This document shows, piece after piece, positions 22,897-34,922 of a stretch of 50,701 bases of DNA. Source of the DNA: Emmonsiellopsis sp. PD_33 (lineage: Eukaryota > Ascomycota > Eurotiomycetes > Onygenales > Ajellomycetaceae); NCBI GenBank assembly GCA_032988165.1, contig JANTQF010000253.1, positions 1 through 50,701 on the forward strand. The letters run 5' to 3'. The notes under the pieces are model-generated. The model was not told the origin of the DNA. It saw nothing but the letters and a program-made list of their open reading frames with translations, and did no database searches. How positions within the stretch are numbered: position 1 is the first letter of the stretch; each line of letters begins with the position of its first letter. The translations under genes were made by a program, and so were the position numbers.

Positions 22897-25034
22897 CAGT
22901 GTACGGGGTGTCTCCTTTTTCTTTTGTTGTTGAATGAATCTGGGATTTAATGGCCATGGGTTTTATGGTTAACGATTTGATGGATTGATGAATTGATGGT
23001 TTTTGCGATCTGATATTCTAACGACCATGATGACGAGACAAAGTTGAGTTGATGGACGAGCGAGGGGACTGACGGATTAGCTATCCTGCCACATCGCTTG
23101 GGCCTTTTTTTCATTTCTCTATGATTTGCTCGGTTCGGGACTCGTTAAGTCAGCAGCGTCCTTGATATATCTCCTTCCCGTTCCCGTCCGTCCCCTTTGC
23201 TGCTCATATATTTTGCTTTTTCTGTTATGCTAGTCCCCATTTTCTTGATTGGACGTTCATGCTATTTCCTCCCCTTTCCCATACGCTCCATTTAGGGCGA
23301 CCCGTGATACGATGATTTTCTTCTTTCTTTTCAAGATAGTCATATCCATTTACCTACCTGTATATAGCCAACCTCATGTATTTAGCTAACCAATTTATAA
23401 CTTCATTTATGTCTTACACACTTCCCTCCCATCTAGACCCTTTTATTAATTTAAATCGACTCGTCTAGCACGGTTGCCCCTAGGCCTTCATATACATCGC
23501 CTTATTTGCTCTCCGATATATCATCCACATCGTGGTTCCTGATAGACGGCCCCGCGGGGGAAATAATCCAAAAGGTCTATATCAATACAACCAGAGGTAT
23601 ATTATTGGAGGGAGGAAGGGATAGGAGTGTGCCGTGGCCAGTCACTTTCAATGTCAGCCGAGGAAGGCAATCCAGCACTACTCATCCCTACCTATGAATA
23701 TACTAGATTGCCTGACAGTTGCCGTTGGTAGCTTACGGCAAATTTTAACAGAATGTCAATTCTGGCGGATGCTACTTATTTGTGATACACCGCTTGGGTA
23801 CAAGCGGGAACCGTTGATCCTCGAACTATTATCTCTAGGTTTTACGCGGCTCAGGTAAAATCCCCAAGTCATCTAAAGTTCTTACCCTAAAATGTTCGAA
23901 CTAAAGTTCAAATTTTCCGTCATATCAAAATGTAGAGATGAGCTAATTGAGGAAATTTGATGATCGGCTATTATTGGCGGTGGGATCTAGAACTCAAATT
24001 CCCCTGTTTTGGTGCAATTTCTGAAAGGAATACGCTGACCCAGGCTAAATGAACTAAGTAAGGAGGGGGGTTAGCTACAGTGTTCGCACTGGAGACAGGG
24101 TGGAATAGAATGAATGGCTGATCAGAGGGCAAGTCAACCTTTTATCATTATATTATTTATATAGTACAGTACACACAAGTCGGGTTCAGATAGGGAGGGG
24201 AAACATCCTCACAAGCAAATTATTATGCTTTTCGTGAACAAAAGGAAGGAGCTTATCATTAACTGTATACTACATTAGATAAAATATATTATTTCTTTAA
24301 AGAATGTGCATTAAAGAATAACAAGTCATAGAGTTGCTGTTCTGAGTTTCTCTCAAGAAAGAGAAAAAGAGAAAGAAAAAGGAAAACGTGGGGTTATGCA
24401 TGGGGCTCAATGCCAAGAAGTACCTCCACTAGCCCCACTCGGGCTGAACATAGTGGATCCCACGATTCCCACCGCACCTAAACTTTATTTTTAGATTTTA
24501 GGTTACCCGCTAGTAAGTTACCCGAACCATGCGCTTAATTTAACCATGTGCAAGCTGCCAGTGTCTTTCTCCTTTCCTTTCCGCTGTCATCGTCATTGCC
24601 ATGGACCTTTCTTTCAAATCCACTTTTTATGGTTGGGTATAGGCGATTGTGATGGGACGGGGATTAAGTGAGGGGGGAAAGACCAATGTTTGTTTGGTTG
24701 ATGGGGAGTGGGTGAGGGAAGTGAGTGAAGTCATGACGTATCAGGAACAGGAGAAGAAGAAATGAAGGTGTTGGGGCTGGAATAAGAACATTAAAAAAGG
24801 CGAAGGAAAAGAGAGAAGGAAAAAGGAAAAAGAGATAGGGGTCTGGACAAAAAAGCAAAAATATAGAAGGGGATTGAAAAAAGCGGACGTCGATGAGCTA
24901 CGGTGTGGGCATAGCTGCAGTGGGACGGCAGTCCAACCAAATGGATGGATTCCAGTGCACTCCATGTGATTGGTATATAGATTGTGCAGGGAGGTATGCA
25001 TCAGCCCCACGCCCCTTGCCAACACGGCACCTCT
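22897..25034. other. intergenic
   Basis: Spacer of 2.1 kb, AT-rich from about 23.3 to 24.5 kb. It contains the 3' regions of the MARVEL gene (plus) and the downstream small gene (minus). A pyrimidine/purine-rich strand bias at 24.66-24.9 kb creates spurious open frames. No gene was found. Confidence 0.45.
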
Positions 25035-25546
25035 TCATTTCTTCTTCATACTGAGCTTGAAAATATGTGTCATGTCATCGAGCCAGTACCTCTCCATTGG
25101 CGTCCGGCCTTCGAGTCCATACCCCTGACTCCTTAGCTGGGCGGATGATAAGCCAATTCCCGCGACCCCCAAACTTTCACCGGCCCGTTGAACGGTCTTG
25201 AGGGGAGTGGAGGCCGGCAGTGAACCGCTCTGATTCAGTTCGCGATTATGGTTGGCGAGGTTTGATGCTGTCAGTGCTCCTTGCCTGATACTAGCGCTGG
25301 AGCTATTGCTGCTGCTTGGGGCTTGAGTGCTGGTAACAGTGGAAAGTGGAGGTGAGGCAGGAGAGGATTGGGTGGTGTGGGGAGTTTTGGTATCTGTTCC
25401 CGGATGACTAGAGATGGTAGATTGTTACTGATTAGCTGAAGGAGCTTGAGTCTATGGAAAGAAAGAAAACCCATCGTGGAGATGAGAAGAAGAGCGGACA
25501 AGTAGTGGGCTCACGGCGTGAATTTGAAGGAAGCTTCCGCGCTCAT
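25035..25546 (-). CDS. small protein with C-terminal GLEGxTPMER motif, paralogue A
   Basis: Two exons are inferred: 25546-25515 (32 bp) and 25407-25035 (373 bp), total 405 bp, 134 aa. The 107-bp intron starts gtgagc, has a CTAAT branch about 22 nt before its acceptor and ends ctctag. The phase-2 join keeps a frame open for 123 codons. The protein starts MSAEASFKFTP. It continues with a Ser/Thr/Pro-rich, probably disordered middle, then GIGLSSAQLRSQ and GYGLEGRTPMERYWLDD, and ends basic (KLSMKKK). The paralogue at 27574-28135 has the same first-exon length, intron phase and C-terminal motif, which is strong support that both are real genes. There is no signal peptide or membrane segment, so it is probably intracellular. 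I do not recognise the family. In the other frame the second exon gives only a short, unconserved reading. Confidence 0.75.
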
Positions 25547-27573
25547 GTTGATATATACGTGTATAGAGGCGTTAAACAGGGCGATTCTAGTATAGAGGAG
25601 GAAAATGGATGGTAGGGGATCAAGGTGATGCTCCTTGAGAGCTCGGATTGTTTGATGAGATGGTACGAACAGTCAGGGCAGATATGGGAGTGGGAAGTTA
25701 CTAGTAATACTTTTTATGGAAGAGGAGGAGCCGAGTATAGAATAATATATAGAAATTCAGATTCAACTACCCCCTTCAATGTTGTTGGACTTTAAAGTTC
25801 AAGAAAAAGAATAAAAAATAGAAAAAATAAAAATAAAAATATCCATTGCTTTGCATTGTAATAATACATGATTTCACATACTGTTTGTTCTACAAGCCTA
25901 AACCTACTAATTCAAATTAATTGATCCTTGGCCACCATATTGCCGTAAGAAGGCACTGATCTTCAAGATTTTGTTCTTATCCTTTGCCTTCTACAGAGTA
26001 GTCTTTGCTTTTTCCCTGTGTCGTATTTTTGGTATTTCTCATGCGGACAGAAAATGCAAAAATGGAAATTCACCAAGCGCTGAGCCACGTCTCCTGTGGC
26101 CATTGCGGCCGACAGCAAAGCGGCCAGTTGCCTTGTTATTTCCCAAGGGCTTCACACCGGGCTTGACCTCTCCGATCCGTCCTCGGGACTTTGAGTGGCC
26201 AATATGCTGTTTTTTGCACTACCAAAAACCTGCAGCCAAGGGAAGTCAAACCATGGTCTTGCCCCGCAGATGTATAAAAATTTCTCAGGAACCTATCCGC
26301 ATCTTTATCATGCAAACAGACCTAGGACCTTAACTACTAAATAAAAAAATGTTCTAAATTACACCCATTGTATTTTCTGATTGTTGGAAGTAGCAGACCC
26401 TGTTCTTGTTTATTTTTTTTTTTGATTTTCAGACCATTAGTTTTATTTTGCAGTTCTAACTACAACAACTGTCGCTACTTTGCTGAATGACACACAAAAC
26501 TTGATAGACCATCTACATGTATGGAGAAGCCAGCCTAACGACTTTGGGTTGACCTGAAACATAACCATGAAGGATGGCCAATGTTGTGCAATGGTGATGA
26601 GCCGGGCCGCTGACAATCGCTCTCCTTAATTATAGAAAAATCGGTGAAGTAGAAAGCAGGATGACACTGCCCCTCAGCGCTCACACTTTCCAGCTGGAGC
26701 TGCAGGGTGCGCCAAGAAGTTCCAATGTGGGTTGAACTTCATGTATCAGATTTGATTTCCATGCGCAGAAGTCACTAGTAAATGGGCAACCAGGGAGCTT
26801 CGGGATGAGCTCTGATTTGTGAAATATTTTGCTAATGGAGGGCGAGGAAGCCAAGCACCCCAGACATATGGTCTGATTCATCACATCCCAGTTTGGCTCT
26901 TGGGGAACCCTTGATGACGGCAAATACTCGGAAATAACTAACTATCTTGATGACGTCGTCAAAGCGGTGAAGACCGAGGCTGTGTGATAGCCTACTACTT
27001 TGGGGTGGATTCCCAGAGCGGCGTTGAAGCGTTGGCACTGTTCGTGGCGAATCCGGTTTTTCGTTGACTATTCGTGGTGGGGCTGGATCGGTCCCCACAC
27101 AGCCCGGGAGGCTTAACCTTAATTAACTGACCTTCTGAACCCCTTCCCTAGCCAAGGATCGACTTACGCTTAATCGGACACCTACAATATCCCCACCTGT
27201 CGCGTGATACCTGCATGAAAGACCTTCGTTTTGCAATTTATGCCGAAGAAGAATTTGGCATCACGCCTGCGTAATGCGAGGACAGGGGCTTACGGTGGCG
27301 TGGAAGGAACTTTGGTTGGGATCCAGTTTCGCGTGGGGGTTTAGTTATTGGGCTGGTTAGGGTATCCAACTGGCCTTACCTAGTAGTAGCCGGCGACTCT
27401 GCAACGCGGCAAACTGAAAGCACCAAATCTGCTACCTGTGACTCTCTTCAATACCATTCAAGAAATCATTTCAAATCAACTGCCAAATTTCGCGATTACA
27501 TTTTTGTTGCTCCGACACCATCAGACAAAAGAAAAAAGAAAGAAATCACCCAGCCTTGTCACATCCATCCATG
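25547..27573. other. intergenic between the two paralogues
   Basis: Spacer of 2.0 kb, AT-rich at 25.75-26.5 kb. No third copy of the GLEGxTPMER motif was found on either strand. The left end is the promoter of paralogue A, with ccataaaaag near 25710. Frames at 25971-26333 (plus) and 26681-27098 (minus) have no recognisable features. Confidence 0.4.
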
Positions 27574-28135
27574 TCACCCTAAAAATGCGCGGGGGCTCCC
27601 TTTCAAAAACCTCTCCATTGGGGTCAACCCTTCCAGCCCAAATCCCAAATCACTCTTCTGGCTGGCGGAGAGCTCGATTCCAAAAACCCGCATGTTTTCC
27701 CCAGACGGTTCCGCAGAACGTGGGGGTGTGGGGGTTGGAGTCCCCGGAGGAATTTGTGGGTCGCGGCTGGGACTCGGCATGCCGGTTTGGGTTCGAATCG
27801 GCCTATCATCATTGGGGCTTAGCTGCGTCCCGTTTGGAAGATTTGTTCCGGCTCCTTGGGGTGGCTGCAGAACGCTATGGTTGGCTTGTGTGCAGCTGCC
27901 AGAACCCGCACTGGAAATGTTAGTTAATGGGCTTAGATAGACTATGAACCAGGGGACGTGGGGGGAGGTGAATTGGGGGCAAGTAGCTATGGGAGCAAAA
28001 AAAAAAAACGGAAAACGGAAAAGGAGTAAAGCAGAAACGAAGACAAAAAGAAAGAAAGTGCTGAAGGGAGTGAGAAGGGCAAATTAGAAGGCACACTACT
28101 TACAATGAGTCCTTGGGTGTTATTTTCTGTCCCAT
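27574..28135 (-). CDS. small protein with C-terminal GLEGxTPMER motif, paralogue B
   Basis: Two exons are inferred: 28135-28104 (32 bp) and 27910-27574 (337 bp), total 369 bp, 122 aa. The 193-bp intron starts gtaagt, has an ACTAAC branch and ends ttccag. The protein starts MGQKITPKDSFAGSGS. Its middle is rich in Pro, Thr, Asn and Gly (for example PPGTPTPTPPRSAEPSGEN) and should be disordered. It ends FGIELSASQKSD, GFGLEGLTPMERFLKG, SPRAFLG. The motif aligns residue by residue with paralogue A 2.6 kb away, which has the same exon-1 length and intron phase. TATTTAAA lies at 28343-28350, about 210 bp before the ATG. No signal peptide, membrane segment or known domain is seen. Short protein-interaction motif carriers would look like this, but that is only inference. 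Confidence 0.75.
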
Positions 28136-31120
28136 TTTGTTGGACTGTTTTAAGATGGTAGCTGATGGTGGTGGATTTGGTGTTGGGTGTTGATGGGTGT
28201 GGGGGGGGTTCTTTCGAAAAGGGCGCAACCCGGGCGAGGAGCGGGAACGAGCAGGAATCAAACACGGATGATGCAAAGTGTGGCTAATGAGCTCTGTGAC
28301 ATGAAAGAAGAAAGCGGATTTCAAACCGGGGCGGCAGAGGGGTTTAAATATCACTGGTTTTGCAGTGTTCACGCCCTACTTGTCATGTCTACTCGAGGAA
28401 CATAGTATCTCGCCGACCGCAAATGAAGAAAAATCGATACTCTAGTACTTATACAATACAATACCTCCCTTGACAATCAAGACCTTACGGCCCCAGTGAT
28501 TGACTTGTCCAAGGTTGAGATACATACTAGTAGTATTCTTGCACAGCATAATATGCGTCAAAAAAAGAAAAGAGAAGAGAAGGGGCCTAATTAATAGGCC
28601 TAATCTGTTTCCTGTTGCTGGACCAATCCTAGAACAGCCGCTTGCCCCGTAAAGCTGTACATTCCCTGACGTGCAGGAACGAGCTAGGGCAGAAAATCTC
28701 ACATCCGTCGATAAGTCAAGTCATCAAACGGTCTCCACAGTGCCTCATGAAGGTAGCTCTTCTTGATTACTTGACAAGAGAAACATCTCCGGCCTTGACT
28801 TCGAGGAGGTGATGCAACAAAACCCCCGCATTCACCAATCATTGAGGCGCGGATGAGCTGGCGGTGTGTACAGGGAAATAAAGCCCAACGACAAGGCTTG
28901 AGCTGCTAGACCTGGCAGTCCGGGAATTAGAGAGAAAAGAGGGGCGGTTTAATCTTCCCTCCCTGTCCAGACAAGTCGATTCATGCCCCACTTGCCGGAA
29001 AATAGACCTGAGGGATGGCCAGGGACTGATGATGGCAGACCTTGCAGCCTTCCCTAAGTTGTTGGCACTATTGAATTCAAATCCCGATTTCTCTATGATG
29101 CAGGGATAGAATTACCACTCACGCCCTTGATTAGAGTTTCAATCATCAGCTGTTGAGTCAGAGAGCGGTCTATCATTATGGCGCAACGGGATGCAGCCGG
29201 TGTACTTGTAGTCTTCCCGGCCAATCAATTTCACTGGCATTAAACACATCGTCGAACTGTTATTGGTCCGCGGCAGATCTGAGTTCAGAGCCCAGGCGGG
29301 GATTTCCAGATACAGATGAACTTGGCGTTGAAAAATGAAACTCACCAGTGAACCCTTGTCCGGGTGCTTTTTAGTATTTCCTGATTGGCGTTGGAAAATG
29401 AAACTCACCAGTCAACCCTTGTGCTTTTTCCAGACTCCGTAGTAGTATTTCCTGATTGGGACGGCCTTGGCGTTGACTCCATGCCAGTCTCCAGAGTACA
29501 GACTCCAGGTCAGATGATTGATGCAGCTAAGATAGCCCACTGAAGCCAGGACCTTTCCATCTGCATTTCTAAAAACAATGCAAATTTAATAGTAAGTCGG
29601 CCCATCCTTTTGCCAGCTCAGAGCTGTCAAAACAGAGTTTGCTTGAGAGATGTGTGTGCACATAGCCCCGTTAATCAGAGAAGCTACCAAGCCTCACCTC
29701 TCTGACGGAAGGAAATTTAACGTATCAAAGAGCCCTAGCTCCCCCACATGGCAATTGAGTGAGGGAACTCCGGTTGCAATTCCGGCCGAAGGAGGAAGGG
29801 TCAACCGACCTGAGAAATGTGTTTCCTGCACAATTGAAGCCACCTTCAGCACTAAAAACGCTGGGTTCGCTCTTTCACTGTCCAAAACAAGTAAGAGAAT
29901 TCCAAATGCCCCTGCGCAAGGGCCGGATTTGAGCCTCCTTGAACATCGTTATTATTTCATCGCGAATCAGCGTCGATTCCCTCCGCCATCACGGGCTAGA
30001 TGTATTATGTACCAGCTGTACATAATTTTACCAAGAAACCAGAGCCGAGAGACGAGGCGTAAACCCGGAAACAGAAGAGGAAATATGATGTTCAGCTGCA
30101 CCACTGCTGTTGCATTGGCCCATGGCTGGGAAATACCCGAGATTAACAGGTCACATATTCTGTGGCATAAGAGGCCGGCCCGGCCAATTCTCAAGTTGGA
30201 TGATATATTATCCATCCTCTGTATCTGTGAATGGGAGAATATTTTGGGGCTTGCCAAAGATTCTCCCTACTGAGGTGTCTTTTTCCACTCTTGAATTGGC
30301 GTCTCATCAAAAGTGGGCTGGCTGGAGCTTCAACAAGAGAACAAATCGGTTGCTAGATTTTCCATGCGTATGATGTGGTGCTGGAGAAATGATCAACTTA
30401 AGCGGGGCGTGCATGTTCACGGCCGGAAACGGGTACTTCCCGGTTACCCGCACGTATGTTGAAGTTGATCGCTCTTCTTTTTGCTTTTTGTTTCAGGCTC
30501 AGGAGTCAGCGGCTGTTTAGCGCCTAGCGACATGGTTGGGTGAGGAATTCAAGAGTTAAATGCGGGGGATCAGCCAGAGGAGGGGTGCACGCCAAAAAAC
30601 GTCAGTAAACTACCCCGAGTAAGGTGTTGTTGGCAATAGATCAATGCAGACGTGTTTTGATGATTGCGTTGGGTGACTGTTGATATTTATACAAGTCCGG
30701 GAGTGTCGCGGGGAGTTCCGATGCCGAACTTCGGCTTCCCCCACCCTCGGATAAGCGCGAACCTTGCCCTCCGCCAAGCTCAACCCGAACCACCGCGTCT
30801 GCAATCTCCAACTTCTCCAACATGTGGCGAACAATGGGTTGGAGCTATCTGCGAGCTTTATCGGCCACTTACGTAACGACCCTGGCTAATATTTGCATCC
30901 TCATTTTATTTAATCTTCCATCCTCGCGTCTATTCCCATTTCCTCTTTAACTAGTAGTTGTCTTTCTTTGTCTATTAAATGCCAAATAACGACGTCGCGG
31001 CTTTGCGTTTGCCGCCATGCCAAACAGGATTTACCCCACTTTACGATAACAGATGAGAGTGATCGAGTGACTATCTTTTGAGCTTGCAAGTTTTCAGAAT
31101 ATCTTGTCGCCGCCGATATT
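28136..31120. other. gene-poor stretch upstream of hxB
   Basis: No gene can be supported in 3.0 kb. The left end is the promoter of paralogue B. 29322-29460 holds a direct repeat listed separately. A 207-codon frame (29650-30273, plus) has no recognisable features. Near 30.5 kb a TATA-like sequence (minus, 30683-30692) precedes a 29-codon frame at 30533-30444 that is too short to call. The right end is the hxB promoter. Confidence 0.4.
29322..29460. repeat. imperfect tandem direct repeat, two copies
   Basis: Copy 1 (29322-29384) and copy 2 (29385-29460) share ttggcgttg, aaaatgaaactcaccagt, caacccttg or gaacccttg, gtgcttttt and agtatttcctgatt. Copy 2 has about 12 extra bases before agtattt. 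A fragment, ttggcgttgactcc, recurs at about 29465. This is a local duplication of non-coding DNA. Confidence 0.75.
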
Positions 31121-33821
31121 ATGGATGCGGGACATCTCAGGTGTGAGACAAGGGGCGGCGTGCGGGGAAGCTACCCGGAGGCGATAGGGGATATCAGAGA
31201 GCGAGAATATCCCATGTTGAAAGGTTTGGTCCACCTTCAGAATTGCCATATCTGCCCTAGATGATTCTGCATACTTCGGAGTTGCCATTTGTTGTCCGCA
31301 ACTAATATCATTGGATCATGCCACAGGAACAACGTATCTCGATCATGCAGGAACAACATTGTATCCGGTATCTCTTATCGATGCTTTCTCGCGAGAAATG
31401 ACGATGAATCTCTTCGGGAACCCACATTCGGCATCTTCCTCTTCCCAACTCTCCACGCGAAGGGTCGACGATGCCAGAGTGCGCGTTCTCCGCTTTTTCA
31501 ACGCCAGTCCCGATGATTTTGATGTTGTATTCGTGGCAAATGCGACAGCTGGTATCAAATTGGTTGCGGATGCACTGAGAGATAATGATGAGGGTGGCTT
31601 TTGGTATGGATACCATGTCGATGCGCACACGAGCTTGGTGGGCGTTCGCGAAGTGGCGGGTCAAGGGCGTAGGTGCTTCGTGGATGATAAGGAGGTCGAA
31701 GATTGGATATCCAGTCAACATGCCTCCAAGAAGAGGAATCAAGCTCCCTCGGCCACCCTTTTCGCATATCCTGCTCAGTCGAATATGACGGGCCGTCGTC
31801 TGCCCCTTAATTGGTGTGGGAAGTTGCGGGACTGCAATAATTCAGATGGAACGGGAACTGTATATTCCCTTTTGGACGCCGCATCTTACGTCTCGACATC
31901 GCCACTGGACCTTAGCGATCCGAATTCTGCCCCCGATTTTACAGTCCTGAGTTTCTATAAAATATTCGGATTTCCGGACCTAGGAGCACTTATCGTTCGC
32001 AAAGCTTCTGGCCATATCTTCAACAAGCGAAGGTATTTTGGTGGAGGCACAGTTGGTATGGTTATGAGCCTGGAGGATCAATGGCACGCGAAGAAATCAA
32101 CCTCTATCCATGATCAACTGGAGGACGGCACGTTGCCTTTCCACAGTATCATCGCTCTAAATTCTGCCTTTGAAGTACACGAACGGATTTACGGCTCGAT
32201 GGCCAATGTTTCTGCTCACGCTGGAGATCTTGCAAAAAAGCTATATGATCGTCTATCTTCTAAGAGACATGCCAATGGGATGCTGGTCTGCGAAATGTAT
32301 AAACATAGTACCTCAAATTATGACGATAGGGTGACGCAGGGCCCCATCGTATCGTTCAACATGAGGAATAGCAGTGGTGAATGGGTGGGCAAGTCAGAGG
32401 TTGAGAAACTTGCAGCAGTCAAAGATATCCAAATCCGTTCCGGTACCTTGTGCAACCCGGGTGGCATGGCATATAACCTTGGACTAAAAGCTGAAGAAAT
32501 GAAAAGGAATTATAATGCTGGCCAACGTTGCGGGGACGACAATGATATTATCGAAGGCAAACCGACAGGAGGATTACGAGTTAGCATTGGTGCGATGAGT
32601 TCTATTAACGATATTGACAGATTTGTCAACTTCATTGACGAATTCTATGTCGACAAGCTTCCTGTTAATGCGCCCGCTGCCACCCCTGTTGTCCATCTGT
32701 CGAACAGACCACCTACTTCCGGATTCTACGTTGATAGGTTATGCGTGTATCCAATCAAAAGTTGTGGTGCTTTCACGGTTCCTGAGGGGAGGCCGTGGGA
32801 GATCAAGGCTGAGGGGCTGGCCTGGGACAGAGAGTGGTGTCTTATACACCAAGGCACCGGAACCGCTCTAAGCCAGAAACGATACCCTCGCATGGCTCTC
32901 ATCCGTCCCATGGTAGATCTTGAACGAGGTACCCTACAGATCTCAAGGGGCATGCCTGGAACAGACCAGAATTATTTAGAGCTCTCCCTTTATGAGGGAA
33001 ACAATGATCTGACGACAGCCGAGCTCTGCGAGAATTCTGTCAAGAAATCATCCAGCGTATGTGGTGACCGGGTAACCGTCCAAGTATACTCGTCTCCAGT
33101 CGTTTCAGCATTCTTCTCCAACTTCCTTGACGTTCCATGCACCCTGGCTAGGTTCCCTGCGCAATCGTCTGTCCGATATTCACAGCCACGAAAACGTTCA
33201 CAACTTCCCGAAACCAACTGCCCATCGAGCAGTATGCCAGGGGCCTTCCCGCAGTCGACGCCTTATTCTACGCCCCCTAGCCAGCCGCGCAACAACCCGA
33301 TCCTGCTCTCAAACGAAAGTCCCATGCTTCTCATCTCCAGGTCTAGCGTAAACAGACTCAACGAAACCATAAAGTCATCAGGGAAGCCGATATCAACAGG
33401 CACCAAGGCCGTCGCAGCAGATGTATTCCGTGCAAACATCATTGTTGCAGAAAACCCATGCCCAGCTCGCACTAGGAATAGCAGCAGCCCGATCCCAACG
33501 GCATCATCGCCCATGCCGGTCGAACAGCCATATATAGAAGATACCTGGACCGGATTCCAAATAGGAGGGCATAAATTCGATGTCCTAGGATCCTGTCAAC
33601 GGTGCCAGATGGTATGTGTTGACCAGTTCACAGCTGTGAGAAGCGAGGAGCCATTTTCAACCCTAGCGAAGACGAGAAAGTTCAATGGGAAGGTGATGTT
33701 TGGGAGACACGTGTGTCTTTCGCCAGAGGTGCATGATTCAGGTATGGATGCCACAGGGCAAGGAAGAGTAATGGTAAAGGTTGGAGATCTGATTGAGCCA
33801 TTTTATGAAGATGGCATTTGA
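31121..33821 (+). CDS. hxB: molybdenum cofactor sulfurase (HxB)
   Basis: Two exons are inferred: 31121-31223 and 31327-33821 (103+2495 = 2598 bp, 865 aa). The 103-bp intron has a CTAAT branch. The first exon supplies GDIREREYPMLK, typical of HxB just before TTYLDHAGTTLY, so the gene starts upstream of the large open frame. The N-terminal half is a class-V aminotransferase/NifS-like domain with the pyridoxal phosphate lysine in SFYKIFGFPDLG (Lys246). The persulfide cysteine lies in RSGTLCNPGG (Cys410). The C-terminal half, from about residue 500, is the MOSC region (RLCVYPIKSCG, ending near SCQRCQMVCVD). In Aspergillus nidulans HxB converts desulfo- to sulfo-molybdenum cofactor for xanthine dehydrogenase and related purine hydroxylases. 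The gene looks intact. The exact first Met is less certain than the rest. Confidence 0.95.
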
Positions 33822-34257
33822 TATGTGTATGAGTTATGAAATCATGATCTTGATACCTGCATAGACAATCAAGTTTATTTTCGTTATAGCTGGCAATTTC
33901 CACTTCCATTCTTCGCTCATTTGAGGTGTCCACCGTAGTCAACGCTGTTTGGTAAATAGTTTCCTTAGGATGGCTCCCGTGTAGGGACAATTTCACCGAA
34001 AACCACATCTGACAAGAGAAAGTTTTGCGCGGAAGTCTCTTGAAATATCGAACAAATTGCAATTCTATACATATGTTGGAAATATGAAAATAACACAATA
34101 CCAGGAAGAAATAAAAACGAATCCCAAACTTTATAACAAACGTAAATGCCGCTCCGATATTCGTACAAGGGGAAAATTGAAAACCCACCGTCGCCGCAGC
34201 AGGAAAAACGAACGGTATCGACGACGTATATATTCACACATGCTTCTCCATACCCAC
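33822..34257. other. 3' intergenic between convergent hxB and mL59
   Basis: This AT-rich spacer of 436 bp holds the two 3' untranslated regions. No gene or repeat is seen. Confidence 0.5.
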
Positions 34258-34922
34258 TCATGACCGTGGGTATTTCTTCCACCCTCTTCCGTGTCCACGC
34301 TATATAACCCGTTAGCGGTTGTCCATGTGGAATAGTGGCACCAAGAACTGAGGACACAACATACCTGTTTCCACATCTCTATCATCTTCGGCATTCCCAT
34401 CATCGCCTTCTTCCTGTCCTCCAACCTCGTCTCCATCGTCCGCTCCCACTTGTGACCCTTGACCTTGTGCCCAACGCCCGTACCCCGAATCCGCAATCCC
34501 TTCTCGATCACCTTCGTGTCCTTATAAACCTTCGACTTGCGGCCTGGCGGCAACAGCTCTTCCACTCCATACTCCTGCGCTAGCCTAACAAGCTCGTTCT
34601 GCCGCCGGAGCGAAATCAATGCGCCCCGCCAGCGGCCGGTCTCGAGGTTCTTGAAGGGGAGGAAGGGGTTGGGGAAGTCGGGGTTGGAGCGGAGGAGGGC
34701 GTCGGAGGGTGAATAGGCGGCTGGTTTCCGGTCTGCGGCTTTGGCACTGCGCGAGGGGGTATATGGGCTTGGAGCAGGTGTGGGCAATTCGACGTTTGCG
34801 GGCGGTTGTGGTTTTCCCATGGCTTGGGCGGAATAGATTTGGGGAGGATAGCGGGCGAAGAAATTGCGTAGGCGGACGGGGAGGGTCTCCACGAGAGCCG
34901 CGGCGGCCTGTGTGGTAGCCAT
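34258..34922 (-). CDS. mrpl25: mitochondrial large-subunit ribosomal protein mL59 (MRPL25)
   Basis: Two exons are inferred: 34922-34365 and 34299-34258 (558+42 = 600 bp, 199 aa). The 65-bp intron starts gtatgt and contains a CTAAC branch. The protein starts MATTQAAAALVETLP followed by VRLRNFFARYPPQIY, the hallmark of MRPL25. It continues with PFKNLETGRWRGALISLRRQ and a basic helical segment (MWKQ at the junction). The short second exon adds RGHGRGWKKYPRS, the conserved end of the family, which confirms the splice. It is a structural protein of the fungal mitochondrial large subunit. It is transcribed divergently from PRP39 across 419 bp. Confidence 0.9.

Noticed and set aside
25271..25501. 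76-codon frame on the minus strand beginning MSALLLISTMGF
   Set aside because: It overlaps the intron and exon 2 of paralogue A in another frame. The spliced reading is longer and matches paralogue B.
27771..27785. GGTTCGAATCGG resembling a tRNA B box
   Set aside because: No matching A box or acceptor stem can be placed around it, and it lies within the coding exon of paralogue B. No tRNA was found in the window.
27438..27923. 161-codon open frame on the plus strand
   Set aside because: It overlaps exon 2 of paralogue B on the opposite strand. The minus-strand reading is supported by the paralogue and by splice signals.
29650..30273. 207-codon open frame on the plus strand
   Set aside because: Longest frame in the gene-poor stretch, but it has no recognisable domain, signal or compositional sign of coding and no clear promoter. 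It is not strong enough to call.
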